Below, piece by piece: positions 50,252-59,106 of a DNA stretch of 64,000 nt. The position numbers and the translations under genes are program-made. The notes under the pieces are model-generated. The model saw only the letters and a list, made by a program, of their open reading frames with translations, was not told where the DNA came from and did no database searches. Position 1 is the stretch's first letter. Each line of letters opens with the position of its first letter. The DNA comes from Streptomyces sp. TRM70350 (GTDB lineage: Bacteria > Actinomycetota > Actinomycetes > Streptomycetales > Streptomycetaceae): assembly GCF_019219825.1 (NCBI RefSeq), contig NZ_JAHUXH010000002.1, positions 434,001 to 498,000 on the forward strand. Direction: 5' to 3'.

Positions 50252-51709
50252 ATGTCCGACATGCAGAAGGTGGCCGACCGGCCAAGTGCCCCGCCACCGG
50301 CGGCGAACAGCGTCGACAGGTTCTTCAAGATATCGGCGCGGGGGTCCACCTTCGGCCGGGAGATACGCGGCGGCTTCGCCACGTTCTTCACGATGGCCTA
50401 CATCCTTGTTCTGAATCCCATCATCCTGGGCAGCGCCCAGGACAAGTACGGCGAGCAGCTCGACCCCGTCCAACTCACCACCGCCACCGCCCTGGTGGCC
50501 GCGGTCATGACCGTCATCATGGGCGTCGGCGGCAATCTGCCGCTCGCCCTCGCCGCCGGACTCGGCCTCAACGCGGTCGTCGCCTTCCAGATCGCCCCGC
50601 TGATGAGCTGGGACGACGCGATGGGCCTGATCGTCCTCGAAGGCCTGCTGATCTGCGTCCTGGTGGTGACCGGCCTGCGCGAGGCCGTCATGCACGCCAT
50701 CCCGCAGCCCCTCAAGCAGGCGATCAGCGTCGGCATCGGCCTGTTCATCGCCTTCATCGGCTTCGTCGACGCCGGTTTCGTCAGCCGGATCCCGGACGCC
50801 GCGAACACCACCGTGCCGGTCCAGCTGGGCGGCTCCGGCACGCTCACGGGGTGGCCGATCCTCGTCTTCTGCCTCGGTGTGCTGCTGACCATCGGACTGC
50901 TCGCCCGCAAGGTCAAGGGCGCCCTCCTGATCAGCATCGTGACCATGACGATCGCCGCGATCGTCATCAACTCCCTCGCCGACGTCAGGACCTGGGGCCT
51001 GACCACCCCCGCCTGGCCGGGCCAGGTCGTCGACGCCCCCGACTTCGGACTGATCGGCGACTTCAGCCTGTTCGGCGCGTTCGGCGAGCCCGGCGTCGGT
51101 GTCCTCACCGTCGTGCTGCTGATCTTCACGCTGGTCCTGTCCGACTTCTTCGACACCATGGGCACGGTCGTCGGCATCAGCGCGGAGGCCGGGCTGCTGG
51201 ACGAGGACGGCAAGGTCCCGAACCTCGGCCGTGTCCTGCTGATCGACGGCGCGGCGGCCGTCGCGGGCGGCGCCGCGTCCGCGTCCTCCGCCACGTCCTA
51301 CATCGAGTCGGCGGCCGGCGTCGGCGAGGGATCGCGCACCGGCTTCTCCAACCTGGTCACCGGCGGCCTGTTCGCCCTCGCCCTGTTCTTCACCCCGCTG
51401 CTCACCATCGTCCCGCTGCAGGCGGCCGCCCCGGCCCTGGTCGCCGTCGGGTTCCTGATGATGACCCAGGTCAAGCAGATCGACTGGGACCGGTACGAGA
51501 TCGCCATCCCGGCGTTCCTCACCATCGCCGTGATGCCGTTCACGTACTCCATCACCAACGGCATCGGTGCGGGCTTCGTCGCCTACGTCGTCATCAAGAC
51601 GGTGCTCGGCAAGGCCAAGGAGGTCCACTGGCTGTTGTGGGGCACCTCGGCGCTGTTCCTGGTGTACTTCGCGATCGACCCGATCGAGCAGATCCTCGGC
51701 GTCAAGTGA
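50252..51709 (+). CDS. NCS2-family (AzgA-type) purine permease
   Basis: 485 residues with about twelve to fourteen membrane helices. Family marks are GGFATFFTMAYILVLNP, PLALAAGLGLNAVVAF, SDFFDTMGTVVGISAEAGL and SATSYIESAAGVGEGSRTG, which match the AzgA branch (adenine, guanine, hypoxanthine uptake) rather than UraA or UapA. It converges with a penicillin-binding protein gene. The start has GGGAG upstream. Confidence 0.9.
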   Translation: MSDMQKVADRPSAPPPAANSVDRFFKISARGSTFGREIRGGFATFFTMAYILVLNPIILGSAQDKYGEQLDPVQLTTATALVAAVMTVIMGVGGNLPLALAAGLGLNAVVAFQIAPLMSWDDAMGLIVLEGLLICVLVVTGLREAVMHAIPQPLKQAISVGIGLFIAFIGFVDAGFVSRIPDAANTTVPVQLGGSGTLTGWPILVFCLGVLLTIGLLARKVKGALLISIVTMTIAAIVINSLADVRTWGLTTPAWPGQVVDAPDFGLIGDFSLFGAFGEPGVGVLTVVLLIFTLVLSDFFDTMGTVVGISAEAGLLDEDGKVPNLGRVLLIDGAAAVAGGAASASSATSYIESAAGVGEGSRTGFSNLVTGGLFALALFFTPLLTIVPLQAAAPALVAVGFLMMTQVKQIDWDRYEIAIPAFLTIAVMPFTYSITNGIGAGFVAYVVIKTVLGKAKEVHWLLWGTSALFLVYFAIDPIEQILGVK

Positions 51710-51715
51710 GGTCGC

Positions 51716-51739
51716 GGGCAACCCCGGTGGGGGCTGCCC
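51716..51739. terminator. Short hairpin between convergent genes
   Basis: GGGCAACCCC pairs with GGGGGCTGCCC with one bulge around GGT. A weak bidirectional terminator. Confidence 0.5.
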
Positions 51740-51745
51740 CGGCTC

Positions 51746-53194
51746 CTACTGCAACACCGCCTCCATCACAGCCTTGGCCACCGGCGCGGCCAACCCGTTG
51801 CCGCTGACCTCCGACCGCGCCGCGTCCGACTGCTCGACCACGACCGCCACGGCGACCTCCTTGTCCGAGCTGTCGGACTTGGCGTACGAGGTGAACCAGG
51901 CGTACGGCGTCTTGCTGTTGTTCTCGCCGTGCTGGGCCGTACCCGTCTTGCCGCCGACGGTGGCGCCGGAGATCTGCGCGTTCGACCCCGTGCCCTTCTC
52001 GACGACCGTCCGCATCGCCGACTGCAGCTGCTCGGCCGTGGAGGAACTGACGATCTCCTTGGTGGAGGCGTTGTCGTCGTAGTCCTCCAGCACATCGCCG
52101 CTGTGGTCGGTGATCTGCGACACCATGTGCGGCTGGACCAGCTTGCCGCCGTTGGCTATGGCCGCGGACACCATGGCGATCTGGAGCGGGGTCGCGGTGA
52201 CGTCGAACTGGCCGATGCCGGACAGGGCGGTCTGCGCCTTGTCCATGTCCTTCGGGTACACGCTCTCGTAGGCGCGCACCGGAACGTCCTGCTCGTCGTC
52301 GTTGAAGCCGAACTTCTCCGCCATCGCCCGGACCTTGTCCTGGCCGAGGTCGACGGCCATCTTGCCGAAGACGTTGTTGCACGAGTACTGGAGCGCCACC
52401 CGGATCGAGGCGTTCTCGCACGGCGCGTTCGGGTTCTCGTTGGTGAGCTTGTCCGAGGACAGCGGGAGCGGGTACGGGTCCGGGCTGTCCGTGCGCTCGT
52501 CCACCGACGAGTACAGCCCGTCCTCCAGCGCGGCCGCCGCGACCACCAGCTTGAAGGTGGAGCCGGGCGGCAGCGGCTGGCGCAGCGCCCGGTTGGTCAT
52601 CGGCTTGTCCTCGTCCTCGGTGAGCCGCGTCCAGGCCTCCGAGTTCCCGGCGGTGATCTCCGACGGGTCGTACGACGGGGTCGAGACGACCGCCAGGATC
52701 CTGCCCGTCTTCGGGTCGATCGCGACGGCGGCGCCCTTCTTGTCGCCCAGCGCCTCGTACGCCGCCCGCTGGGCGTCCGGGTCGATCGTCGTGATCACGT
52801 CACCGGGGTCGGCGCGCTTGTTGGTGACCGTGTCCATCACGGTCTTCAGCCGGGTGTCGGTGCCGTCCAGCAGGTCCTGGTAGATGCCCTCCAGCTGGGT
52901 GGCGCCGTACACCTGCGAGCTGTAGCCGGTCACCGCGGCGTACAGCGCGCCGTCCTTGTACGTCCGCTTGTACTCGAGGTCGCCGCTCGTGGTCCGGGCC
53001 GAGCCGGTCACCGAGTCTCCGGCCACGATGATGTTGCCGAGGGGCTCGCTGTACAGCTCGATCGCGTTCCGCCGGTTGTCCTTGTCGTCCGCGAGCGCCT
53101 GGCCTTGGTAGAACTGCACCCAGGTGGCCCTGACCAGCAGGACCAGCACCAGGAGCAGCGCGAAGACCGACGCGCGCCTGATCGTCTTGTTCAT
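51746..53194 (-). CDS. Class B penicillin-binding protein (transpeptidase)
   Basis: 482 residues. An N-terminal membrane anchor (ASVFALLLVLVLLVRATWV) is followed by a PBP dimer-like domain and a transpeptidase domain. The active-site SxxK is STFK in PPGSTFKLV, SxN is SCN in YSCNNVFG, and KTG is in VGGKTGTAQH. It cross-links peptidoglycan outside the membrane. The layout resembles PbpA/PBP2-like proteins of actinobacteria, but no rodA/ftsW gene is adjacent. Confidence 0.9.
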   Translation of the reverse strand: MNKTIRRASVFALLLVLVLLVRATWVQFYQGQALADDKDNRRNAIELYSEPLGNIIVAGDSVTGSARTTSGDLEYKRTYKDGALYAAVTGYSSQVYGATQLEGIYQDLLDGTDTRLKTVMDTVTNKRADPGDVITTIDPDAQRAAYEALGDKKGAAVAIDPKTGRILAVVSTPSYDPSEITAGNSEAWTRLTEDEDKPMTNRALRQPLPPGSTFKLVVAAAALEDGLYSSVDERTDSPDPYPLPLSSDKLTNENPNAPCENASIRVALQYSCNNVFGKMAVDLGQDKVRAMAEKFGFNDDEQDVPVRAYESVYPKDMDKAQTALSGIGQFDVTATPLQIAMVSAAIANGGKLVQPHMVSQITDHSGDVLEDYDDNASTKEIVSSSTAEQLQSAMRTVVEKGTGSNAQISGATVGGKTGTAQHGENNSKTPYAWFTSYAKSDSSDKEVAVAVVVEQSDAARSEVSGNGLAAPVAKAVMEAVLQ

Positions 53195-53288
53195 CCCGCA
53201 CTACAGGACGAGCGACACCGGCCGGAACGTTCCCTTCCGCCCGGTTTCTCATCCGCTCCTCAGAAAGCCCCGGGGTGCGGCCCGCTGC

Positions 53289-54062
53289 TCACAGCCTCCG
53301 CGTGGCGAGCGTCAGCCGGTCGCGGGCGTCGAACAGGGCGTCCTTCACCATCTGCTCGTGCGCCGGGGTGAGCCGGGCCACCGGGATCGAGCAGCTGACG
53401 GCGTCGCGGGCGGGGGTGCGGTAGGGGATCGCCACGCCGAAGCAGCGCAGGCCGAGGGTGTTCTCCTCGCGGTCGACGGCGTACCCCTGCTCCCGTACCT
53501 GGTGCAGCTCCTCGATCAGCTTCTCCCGGTCGGTGATGGTGTTCTCGGTCAGCGCGGGCAGGGTCTCCGGCAGCATCTTGCGCACCTGCTCGTCGGAGTA
53601 GGTGCTGAGCAGCGCCTTGCCCAGCGAGGTGGAGTGCGCGGGCAGGCGGCGGCCGACCCGGGTGAACGGGCGCAGGTAGTGCTGCGACTGGCGGGTGGCG
53701 AGGTAGACGACGTTGGTGCCGTCCAGGCGGGCCAGGTGGATGGTCTCCGTGGTGTCGTCCGAGAGCCGGTCCAGGGTCGGCCGGGCCGCCGCCACCACCT
53801 CGTCGCCGTCGATGTACGACGTGCCGACGAGCAGCGCCCGTACGCCGATGCCGTACCGCGTGCCCGTCGCGTCCGTCTCCACCCAGCCGAGCTCGACGAG
53901 GGTGCGCAGCAGCATGTACAGGCTCGACTTGGGGTATCCCACCGCCTCCTGCACGGCGGCCAGCGAGTGCATACCGGGACTTCCCGCGAAGTACTCGAGC
54001 AATTCAACGGTCCGCACCGCGGACTTGACCTGCGCCCCGCCGCCTGTCTCGCCTGCCGACAT
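53289..54062 (-). CDS. IclR-family transcriptional regulator
   Basis: 257 residues. The winged helix is at about 15-75 (VKSAVRTVELLEYFAGSPGM, then AVGYPKSSLYMLLRTLVELG). The effector domain is typical (RPFTRVGRRLPAHSTSLGKA, LRCFGVAIPYRT, SCSIPVARLTPAHE). ATG 54062 is chosen over an upstream in-frame Met. It is divergent from the semialdehyde dehydrogenase gene, with overlapping palindromes between them, so it probably controls that gene in response to an acid intermediate. Confidence 0.9.
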   Translation of the reverse strand: MSAGETGGGAQVKSAVRTVELLEYFAGSPGMHSLAAVQEAVGYPKSSLYMLLRTLVELGWVETDATGTRYGIGVRALLVGTSYIDGDEVVAAARPTLDRLSDDTTETIHLARLDGTNVVYLATRQSQHYLRPFTRVGRRLPAHSTSLGKALLSTYSDEQVRKMLPETLPALTENTITDREKLIEELHQVREQGYAVDREENTLGLRCFGVAIPYRTPARDAVSCSIPVARLTPAHEQMVKDALFDARDRLTLATRRL

Positions 54063-54104
54063 CGCCCTTGACCCCTTCGTTCGACGGGAAATAGTCTCGC
54101 ATGG

Positions 54105-54163
54105 CATTCACCATCACGGATGGTGTTCAGTATATCGAACACCCCTAACACCCCTGGTGAATG
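54105..54163. promoter_or_regulatory. Nested palindromes between iclR-type and dehydrogenase genes
   Basis: GGTGTTC (54122-54128) and GAACACC (54137-54143) flank 8 nt; CACCATC-ACG-GATGGTG spans 54109-54125; CATTCACC (54105-54112) and GGTGAATG (54156-54163) form an outer pair. All are centred in the divergent gap and suit IclR-dimer or tetramer binding. Confidence 0.65.
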
Positions 54164-54201
54164 ACCTATGTACTGCGGCAAGACATGTGGAGGAACCCGC
54201 G

Positions 54202-55731
54202 GTGGCAGCAGCACCAGTCTGGAGTGTCGACCCCCGTACCGGGAAGCAGCGTGAGCAGGTTGCGGTGGAGGCCACAGCCCAGGAGGTGGACACCGCCGTC
54301 CGTGCCGCGCACGACGCCCGGGGCGCCCTCGCCGACCGCACGGTCCGTGCGGCCTTCCTGCGCAGCGCGGCGGAGCAGTTGGAGGCGGCCAGGGACGGAC
54401 TCGTCGAGACCGCCGACGCCGAGACCGCGCTCGGGCCGGTCCGGCTGACCGGCGAACTCGCGCGCACCTGCTACCAGTTGCGGGCCTTCGCCGACATCGT
54501 CGACGAGGGCGCCTTCCTCGACGTCGTCATCAACCACCCCGACGGCACCGCCACCCCGCCCATCCCGGACCTGCGCCGCTACAAGGTCCCGCTGGGCGTC
54601 GTCGCCGTCTACTCCGCCTCCAACTTCCCCTTCGCCTTCTCCGTCGCCGGCGGTGACACGGCGAGTGCCCTGGCCGCGGGCTGCCCCGTGGTCGTCAAGG
54701 CCCATCCCGACCATCCGGCCCTGTCCGAGCTGGTCGCCAAGGTGCTGCGCCGGGCCGCCGGGGAGCACGGCATCCCCGAGGGAGTGGTGGGCCTCGTCCA
54801 CGGCTTCGAGGCGGGCGTGGAGCTGATCAAGCATCCGCTGGTCGCGGCGGCCGGTTTCACCGGTTCGGTGCGGGGCGGGCGTGCCCTCTTCGACGCGGCG
54901 GCCGCCCGCCCGGTCCCGATCCCCTTCCACGGCGAGCTGGGCTCCCTGAACCCGGTGCTGGTCACCGAGGCCGCCGCGGCCGAGCGGGCGGAGCAGATCG
55001 GGGCGGGTCTTGCCGGGTCGATGACGCTGGGCGTCGGGCAGTTCTGTGTGAAGCCGGGGCTGGTGCTGGCGCCGTCCGGCGCGGCGGGGGACCGGCTGGT
55101 GAAGTCGCTGACGGACGCGGTCAGCGACACCGAGGCGGGGGTACTGCTGGACCACCGGATGCGGGACAACTTCATCGCCGGGGTCGCCGAGCGGACCGCG
55201 CTCGACGGGGTGGAGTCGCCGGTGACGCCGGGTGCCGGGGGCGAGCACACGGTCAGCGCGGGGTTCCTGACGGTGCCGGCGGAGAAGCTGGCGCGGGAGG
55301 GGGCGTACGACCTGCTGCTGGAGGAGTGCTTCGGGCCGGTCACGGTCGTGGCCCGCTATGCGGACGAGGGCGAGGCGACGGCGGTTCTGTCGCGACTGCC
55401 GGGAAACCTGACGGCGACGGTGCATCTGTCGGCGGAGGAGGCCGCGGGGGAGGGGCGTGGGCCGGAGCTGCTGGCCGAGCTGACGCCGCTTGCCGGGCGG
55501 GTGCTGGTGAACGGCTGGCCGACGGGGGTCGCGGTGGCGCCCGCGCAGCATCACGGAGGGCCGTACCCGGCTACGACCTCCACGTCGACTTCGGTGGGCG
55601 GGACGGCCATCGAGCGGTGGTTGCGGCCGGTGGTGTATCAGGGGGCGCCGGAGGCGCTGCTGCCGCCGGAGCTTCGGGACGACAACCCGCTGGGGCTGCC
55701 TCGTAGGTTCAACGGACGCTTGGAGCGGTAG
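54202..55731 (+). CDS. 2-oxoglutarate semialdehyde (2,5-dioxovalerate) dehydrogenase
   Basis: 509 residues, aldehyde dehydrogenase superfamily. VYSASNFPFAFSVAGGDTASALA is the cofactor pocket with Asn. ELGSLNPVLV holds the general-base Glu, and GVGQFCVKPGLVLAP holds the catalytic Cys (QFC). The SNFPFAF form is typical of NADP-linked 2-oxoglutarate semialdehyde dehydrogenases of sugar-acid pathways. It would oxidise the product of kdgD (22.9 kb) to 2-oxoglutarate. GTG 54202 has GGAGGA 7 nt upstream. Confidence 0.88.
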   Translation: MAAAPVWSVDPRTGKQREQVAVEATAQEVDTAVRAAHDARGALADRTVRAAFLRSAAEQLEAARDGLVETADAETALGPVRLTGELARTCYQLRAFADIVDEGAFLDVVINHPDGTATPPIPDLRRYKVPLGVVAVYSASNFPFAFSVAGGDTASALAAGCPVVVKAHPDHPALSELVAKVLRRAAGEHGIPEGVVGLVHGFEAGVELIKHPLVAAAGFTGSVRGGRALFDAAAARPVPIPFHGELGSLNPVLVTEAAAAERAEQIGAGLAGSMTLGVGQFCVKPGLVLAPSGAAGDRLVKSLTDAVSDTEAGVLLDHRMRDNFIAGVAERTALDGVESPVTPGAGGEHTVSAGFLTVPAEKLAREGAYDLLLEECFGPVTVVARYADEGEATAVLSRLPGNLTATVHLSAEEAAGEGRGPELLAELTPLAGRVLVNGWPTGVAVAPAQHHGGPYPATTSTSTSVGGTAIERWLRPVVYQGAPEALLPPELRDDNPLGLPRRFNGRLER

Positions 55732-55760
55732 CGCCGTAGGGGTGCGGGTGTCGGACCGGG

Positions 55761-55828
55761 CTGCGGGTTGGGTGTGGCTTGGCGCGCCCACGCGGCGGAG
55801 CCGCATATGGATACAGACCCGCGCCCCT
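55761..55828. repeat. Copy of a common Streptomyces intergenic repeat
   Basis: Includes ctgcgggttgggtgtggctt and cccacgcggcggagccgcat, a form seen in many Streptomyces intergenic regions and related to the copy at 40766. Confidence 0.6.
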
Positions 55829-55884
55829 CAGGGTCGCATCCCTGACCGGTGGAATGAAACGCGAACTCTTGAACGCTCACGTAT

Positions 55885-55905
55885 CCGCGGAGAGAGTCTC
55901 CGCGG
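55885..55905. promoter_or_regulatory. 21-bp palindrome before the DsbA-like gene
   Basis: CCGCGGAGA-GAG-TCTCCGCGG lies 22 bp before the start. It may be an operator or an mRNA hairpin near the ribosome-binding site GGAGAGAG. Confidence 0.5.
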
Positions 55906-55926
55906 CCGTACGAGCTGGAGAGAGCC

Positions 55927-56574
55927 GTGACCCTGCGCGTCGAGATCTGGAGCGACATCGCCTGCCCCTGGTGCTACGTGGGCAAGGCCCGCTTCGAGAA
56001 GGCGCTCGCGGCCTTCCCGCAGCGCGACCAGGTCGAGGTGGTGCACCGGTCCTTCGAACTGGACCCCGGGCGGGCCAAGGACGACGTGCAGCCCGTGCTG
56101 ACGATGCTCGTCAAGAAGTACGGCATGAGCGAGGCGCAGGCACAGGCCGCCGAGGACAACCTGGGGGTGCAGGCCGCCGCCGAGGGACTGGACTACCGGA
56201 CGCGGGGCCGTGACCAGGGCAGCACCTTCGACATGCACCGGCTGCTCCACCTCGCCAAGGAGCACGGGCTGCAGGACGAGCTGATCCGGCGGCTGTACCG
56301 GGCGAACTTCGCCGAGGAGCGGTCCGTCTTCAACGACGACGAGCGGCTCGTGGAGATCGCCGTCGGCGCAGGACTCGACGAGGCCGGGGTGCGCAAGGTG
56401 CTCGCCGATCCGCAGGCGTACGCCGACGCGGTGCGCGCCGACGAGCGGGAGGCGGCACAGCTCGGGGCCACCGGGGTGCCGTTCTTCGTGCTCGACCGGA
56501 GGTACGGAGTGTCGGGCGCCCAGCCCGCCGAGGTGTTCGAGCGGGCGCTGACGCAGGCCTGGGGCGAGCGGTGA
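55927..56574 (+). CDS. DsbA/FrnE-family thiol oxidoreductase
   Basis: 215 residues, cytoplasmic. A thioredoxin fold with active site Cys13-Pro-Trp-Cys16 (DIACPWCYVGKARFE) and the cis-proline region GATGVPFFVLDRRYGVSGAQP, in part. Relatives are FrnE-like disulfide isomerases and 2-hydroxychromene-2-carboxylate isomerase-like proteins. GTG 55927 has a GGAGAGAG site. No metabolic partner is apparent beside it. Confidence 0.88.
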   Translation: MTLRVEIWSDIACPWCYVGKARFEKALAAFPQRDQVEVVHRSFELDPGRAKDDVQPVLTMLVKKYGMSEAQAQAAEDNLGVQAAAEGLDYRTRGRDQGSTFDMHRLLHLAKEHGLQDELIRRLYRANFAEERSVFNDDERLVEIAVGAGLDEAGVRKVLADPQAYADAVRADEREAAQLGATGVPFFVLDRRYGVSGAQPAEVFERALTQAWGER

Positions 56575-56669
56575 AGGCCCAGGCCACGCCGGGTGCATAA
56601 GCGGCCCTTAGGGAAACCACGTAGAAATACGCAATGGACTTGGAGGTCGCCGGGCCGCACAGTGGAGCC

Positions 56670-57722
56670 ATGGAGACCTTCGAGAGCCTCGTCCGGGCCG
56701 AGTTCACCCCGAAGAACACCTATCTGAACACCGCGAGCCACGGGCTGCTGCCCACCCGCACCGTGACCGCGCTGCACGAGGCGGTACGGCTGCGGGCCGA
56801 GGGCCGATCCCTGGACCCGCTGTTCGACGACGTGGAGGCCGCCCGCGCCGCCTTCGCCCGGCTGGCCGGCGTCCCCGTCGGCCGGGTGGCGGCGGGAGCC
56901 TCGGTCGCCGCGCACACCGGCGTGATCGCCGCCTCGCTGCCCGCGGGCGCCGAAGTCCTCACGGCCGAGGACGACTTCACCTCCGTCCTCAACCCGTTCC
57001 ACGTGCGCGGCGACCTCAAGGTGCGGGCCGTGCCGCTGGAGCGGATCGCCGAGGCCGTCCGCCCGGGCACCGCGCTCGTCGCGGTCAGCGCCGCGCAGTC
57101 CGCCGACGGACGCGTCGCCGACCTGCCCGCGCTGCGCGAGGCGGCCCGGGAGCACGGGGCCCGTACGTACATCGACTTCTCCCAGGCCGCGGGCTGGCTG
57201 CCGATGGACGCGGGTGCGTACGACTTCACCGCCGCCACCTGCTACAAGTGGCTGCTCGGCCCGCACGGGGCGGCCTTCCTCGTCGTACCGGAGGACTTCG
57301 GCGGGCTGACGCCGGTGCTGGCGGGCTGGGTCGCCGGGGAGGTCCCGATAGACAGCTGCTACGGCCCGGTCACCGAACTCGCCCACTCCGCCCGCCGCTT
57401 CGACCTCACCCCGGCCCTGTTCAGCTACGCCGGGCTGCGCCCCTCCCTCGAACTGATCGAGGAACTCGGCGTGGACGCCGTACACGCCCATGACCTCGCC
57501 CTCGCCGACCGCTTCCGCGCCGGGCTGCGCGAGCTGGGCCACGAGCCCGTCCCCGCGCCCGGCTCCGCGATCGTCTCCGTGCCCGGGCTCGGGCACCGGG
57601 TGCCCGAGCTGGCCCGCGCGGACGTCCAGGTCTCCAGCCGGGCGGGCAACCTGCGGGCGTCGTTCCACCTCTACAACACGCCCGCCGACGTGGAGCGGAT
57701 CCTGGACGTGCTGTCCGGCTGA
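56670..57722 (+). CDS. Class V aminotransferase family protein
   Basis: 350 residues, PLP enzyme. NTYLNTASHGLLP is the start of the fold, YIDFSQAAGWLPMD is the PLP region with Asp, and ATCYKWLLGPHG holds the Schiff-base Lys (CYKW). The C-terminal ADVQVSSRAGNLRASFHLYN is typical. It may be a cysteine-desulfurase-like or kynureninase-like enzyme; the substrate is unknown. ATG 56670 is chosen over ATG 56634, which lacks a ribosome-binding site. Confidence 0.8.
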   Translation: METFESLVRAEFTPKNTYLNTASHGLLPTRTVTALHEAVRLRAEGRSLDPLFDDVEAARAAFARLAGVPVGRVAAGASVAAHTGVIAASLPAGAEVLTAEDDFTSVLNPFHVRGDLKVRAVPLERIAEAVRPGTALVAVSAAQSADGRVADLPALREAAREHGARTYIDFSQAAGWLPMDAGAYDFTAATCYKWLLGPHGAAFLVVPEDFGGLTPVLAGWVAGEVPIDSCYGPVTELAHSARRFDLTPALFSYAGLRPSLELIEELGVDAVHAHDLALADRFRAGLRELGHEPVPAPGSAIVSVPGLGHRVPELARADVQVSSRAGNLRASFHLYNTPADVERILDVLSG

Positions 57723-57732
57723 CGCGCCGTAT

Positions 57733-57774
57733 GCCGAAGCCCGGGACCCTCGTAAGGAGGGGCCCGGGCTCGGC
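57733..57774. terminator. Bidirectional terminator between aminotransferase and ectD genes
   Basis: GCCGAAGCCCGGGACCCTC pairs with GGAGGGGCCCGGGCTCGGC, few mismatches, loop GTAA. Confidence 0.8.
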
Positions 57775-57783
57775 GACGGCGGC

Positions 57784-58674
57784 TCACTTCACCGGCGTGA
57801 AGTCCCTCGCTCCGATGAACTCCGGCCTGCGGATGGGCGCCGCGAACGGCTCCACCGCCTTGTTCTCCACGCTGTTGAACACGATGAAGACGTTGCTGCG
57901 CGGGAACGGCGTGATGTTGTCACCCGACCCGTGCATGCAGTTGCAGTCGAACCAGGTCGCCGAACCGGCCTTGCCGGTGAACAACTTGATGCCGTACTGC
58001 GAGGCCATCGCGGTCAGCGCCTCGTCCGACGGCGTGCCCGCGTCCTGCATCTGCAGCGACTTCTTGTAGTTGTCCTTCGGCGTGGCCCCCGCGCACCCGA
58101 GGAACGTCTTGTGCGACCCCGGCATGATCATGAGCCCGCCGTTGGTGTCGTAGTTCTCGGTCAGCGCGATGGAGACGGACACCGTGCGCATGTTCGGCAG
58201 CCCGTCCTCGGCGTGCCAGGTCTCGAAGTCCGAGTGCCAGTAGAAGCCGCTCGCCCCGAAACCGGGCTTGATGTTGATCCGCGACTGGTGGACGTACACG
58301 TCCGAGCCGAGGATCTGCCGGGCCCGTCCGACGACCCGCTCGTCCCGCACCAGCGCGGCGAACACCTCGCTGATCCTGTGCACTTCGAAGACGGACCGGA
58401 TCTCCTTGGACTTCGGCTCGACGATCGACCGCTCGTCGGCCCGGATCGCCGGGTCGTTGACCAGCCGGTTCAGCTCCTGCCGGTAGACGGCGACCTCGTC
58501 CTCGGTGATGAGTTCCTCGATGGCGAGGAAGCCGTCGCGCTCGTACGCCTGCAGATCGGCGACGTCGATCGGCCCCGGTGTGCCGGGCGCGCCCCAGACG
58601 ACCGGGTCCTGGCGGGGGATGGACACCTCGGTGGTGCCGCGGCTGGGGTACAGATCGGTGACGGTGGTGGTCAT
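57784..58674 (-). CDS. ectD: Ectoine hydroxylase
   Basis: 296 residues, Fe(II)/2-oxoglutarate dioxygenase that makes 5-hydroxyectoine. The iron ligands are His147 and Asp149 (FYWHSDFETWH) and His248 (NCMHGSG). RINIKPGFGASGFYWH is the EctD signature region. It is the last gene of ectABCD, 6 bp after ectC. Hydroxyectoine protects against salt and heat. Confidence 0.96.
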   Translation of the reverse strand: MTTTVTDLYPSRGTTEVSIPRQDPVVWGAPGTPGPIDVADLQAYERDGFLAIEELITEDEVAVYRQELNRLVNDPAIRADERSIVEPKSKEIRSVFEVHRISEVFAALVRDERVVGRARQILGSDVYVHQSRINIKPGFGASGFYWHSDFETWHAEDGLPNMRTVSVSIALTENYDTNGGLMIMPGSHKTFLGCAGATPKDNYKKSLQMQDAGTPSDEALTAMASQYGIKLFTGKAGSATWFDCNCMHGSGDNITPFPRSNVFIVFNSVENKAVEPFAAPIRRPEFIGARDFTPVK

Positions 58675-58680
58675 GGTCGG

Positions 58681-59085
58681 TCACACCTCCTCGGGTTCGG
58701 TGAGCAGGGGGTAGACGCCGTTCTCGTCGTGGTCCTCCCGACCGGTCACCGGCGGGTTGAACACGCAGATGCAGCGGAAGTCCTCCTTGACGCGCAGCGT
58801 GTGCCGCTCATGGCCGTCGAGGAGGTACATCGTCCCGGGCGTGATCGTGTACGTTCGGTCGGTCTCGTGGTCGGTCAGCTCGGCCTCGCCCTGCACGCAG
58901 ACGACGGCCTCGATGTGGTTGGCGTACCACATCGACGTCTCCGTCCCCGCGTACAGGGTCGTCTCGTGCAGCGAGAAGCCGACCCTCTCCTTGGCGAGGA
59001 CGATGCGTTTGCTCTCCCAGGTACCGGACGCGGCCTTCACATGCCGGTCGGTGCCTTCGATGTCCTTGAACGAACGGACGATCAC
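58681..59085 (-). CDS. ectC: L-ectoine synthase
   Basis: 134 residues, cupin. It cyclises N-gamma-acetyl-diaminobutyrate to ectoine. The core [21 protein letters not shown], in part, and [20 protein letters not shown], in part, hold the metal and substrate ligands. It begins [20 protein letters not shown], the standard N-terminus, 21 bp after ectB. Confidence 0.96.
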   Translation of the reverse strand: MIVRSFKDIEGTDRHVKAASGTWESKRIVLAKERVGFSLHETTLYAGTETSMWYANHIEAVVCVQGEAELTDHETDRTYTITPGTMYLLDGHERHTLRVKEDFRCICVFNPPVTGREDHDENGVYPLLTEPEEV

Positions 59086-59106
59086 GGTGGTGAACAGCTC
59101 CTTTTC

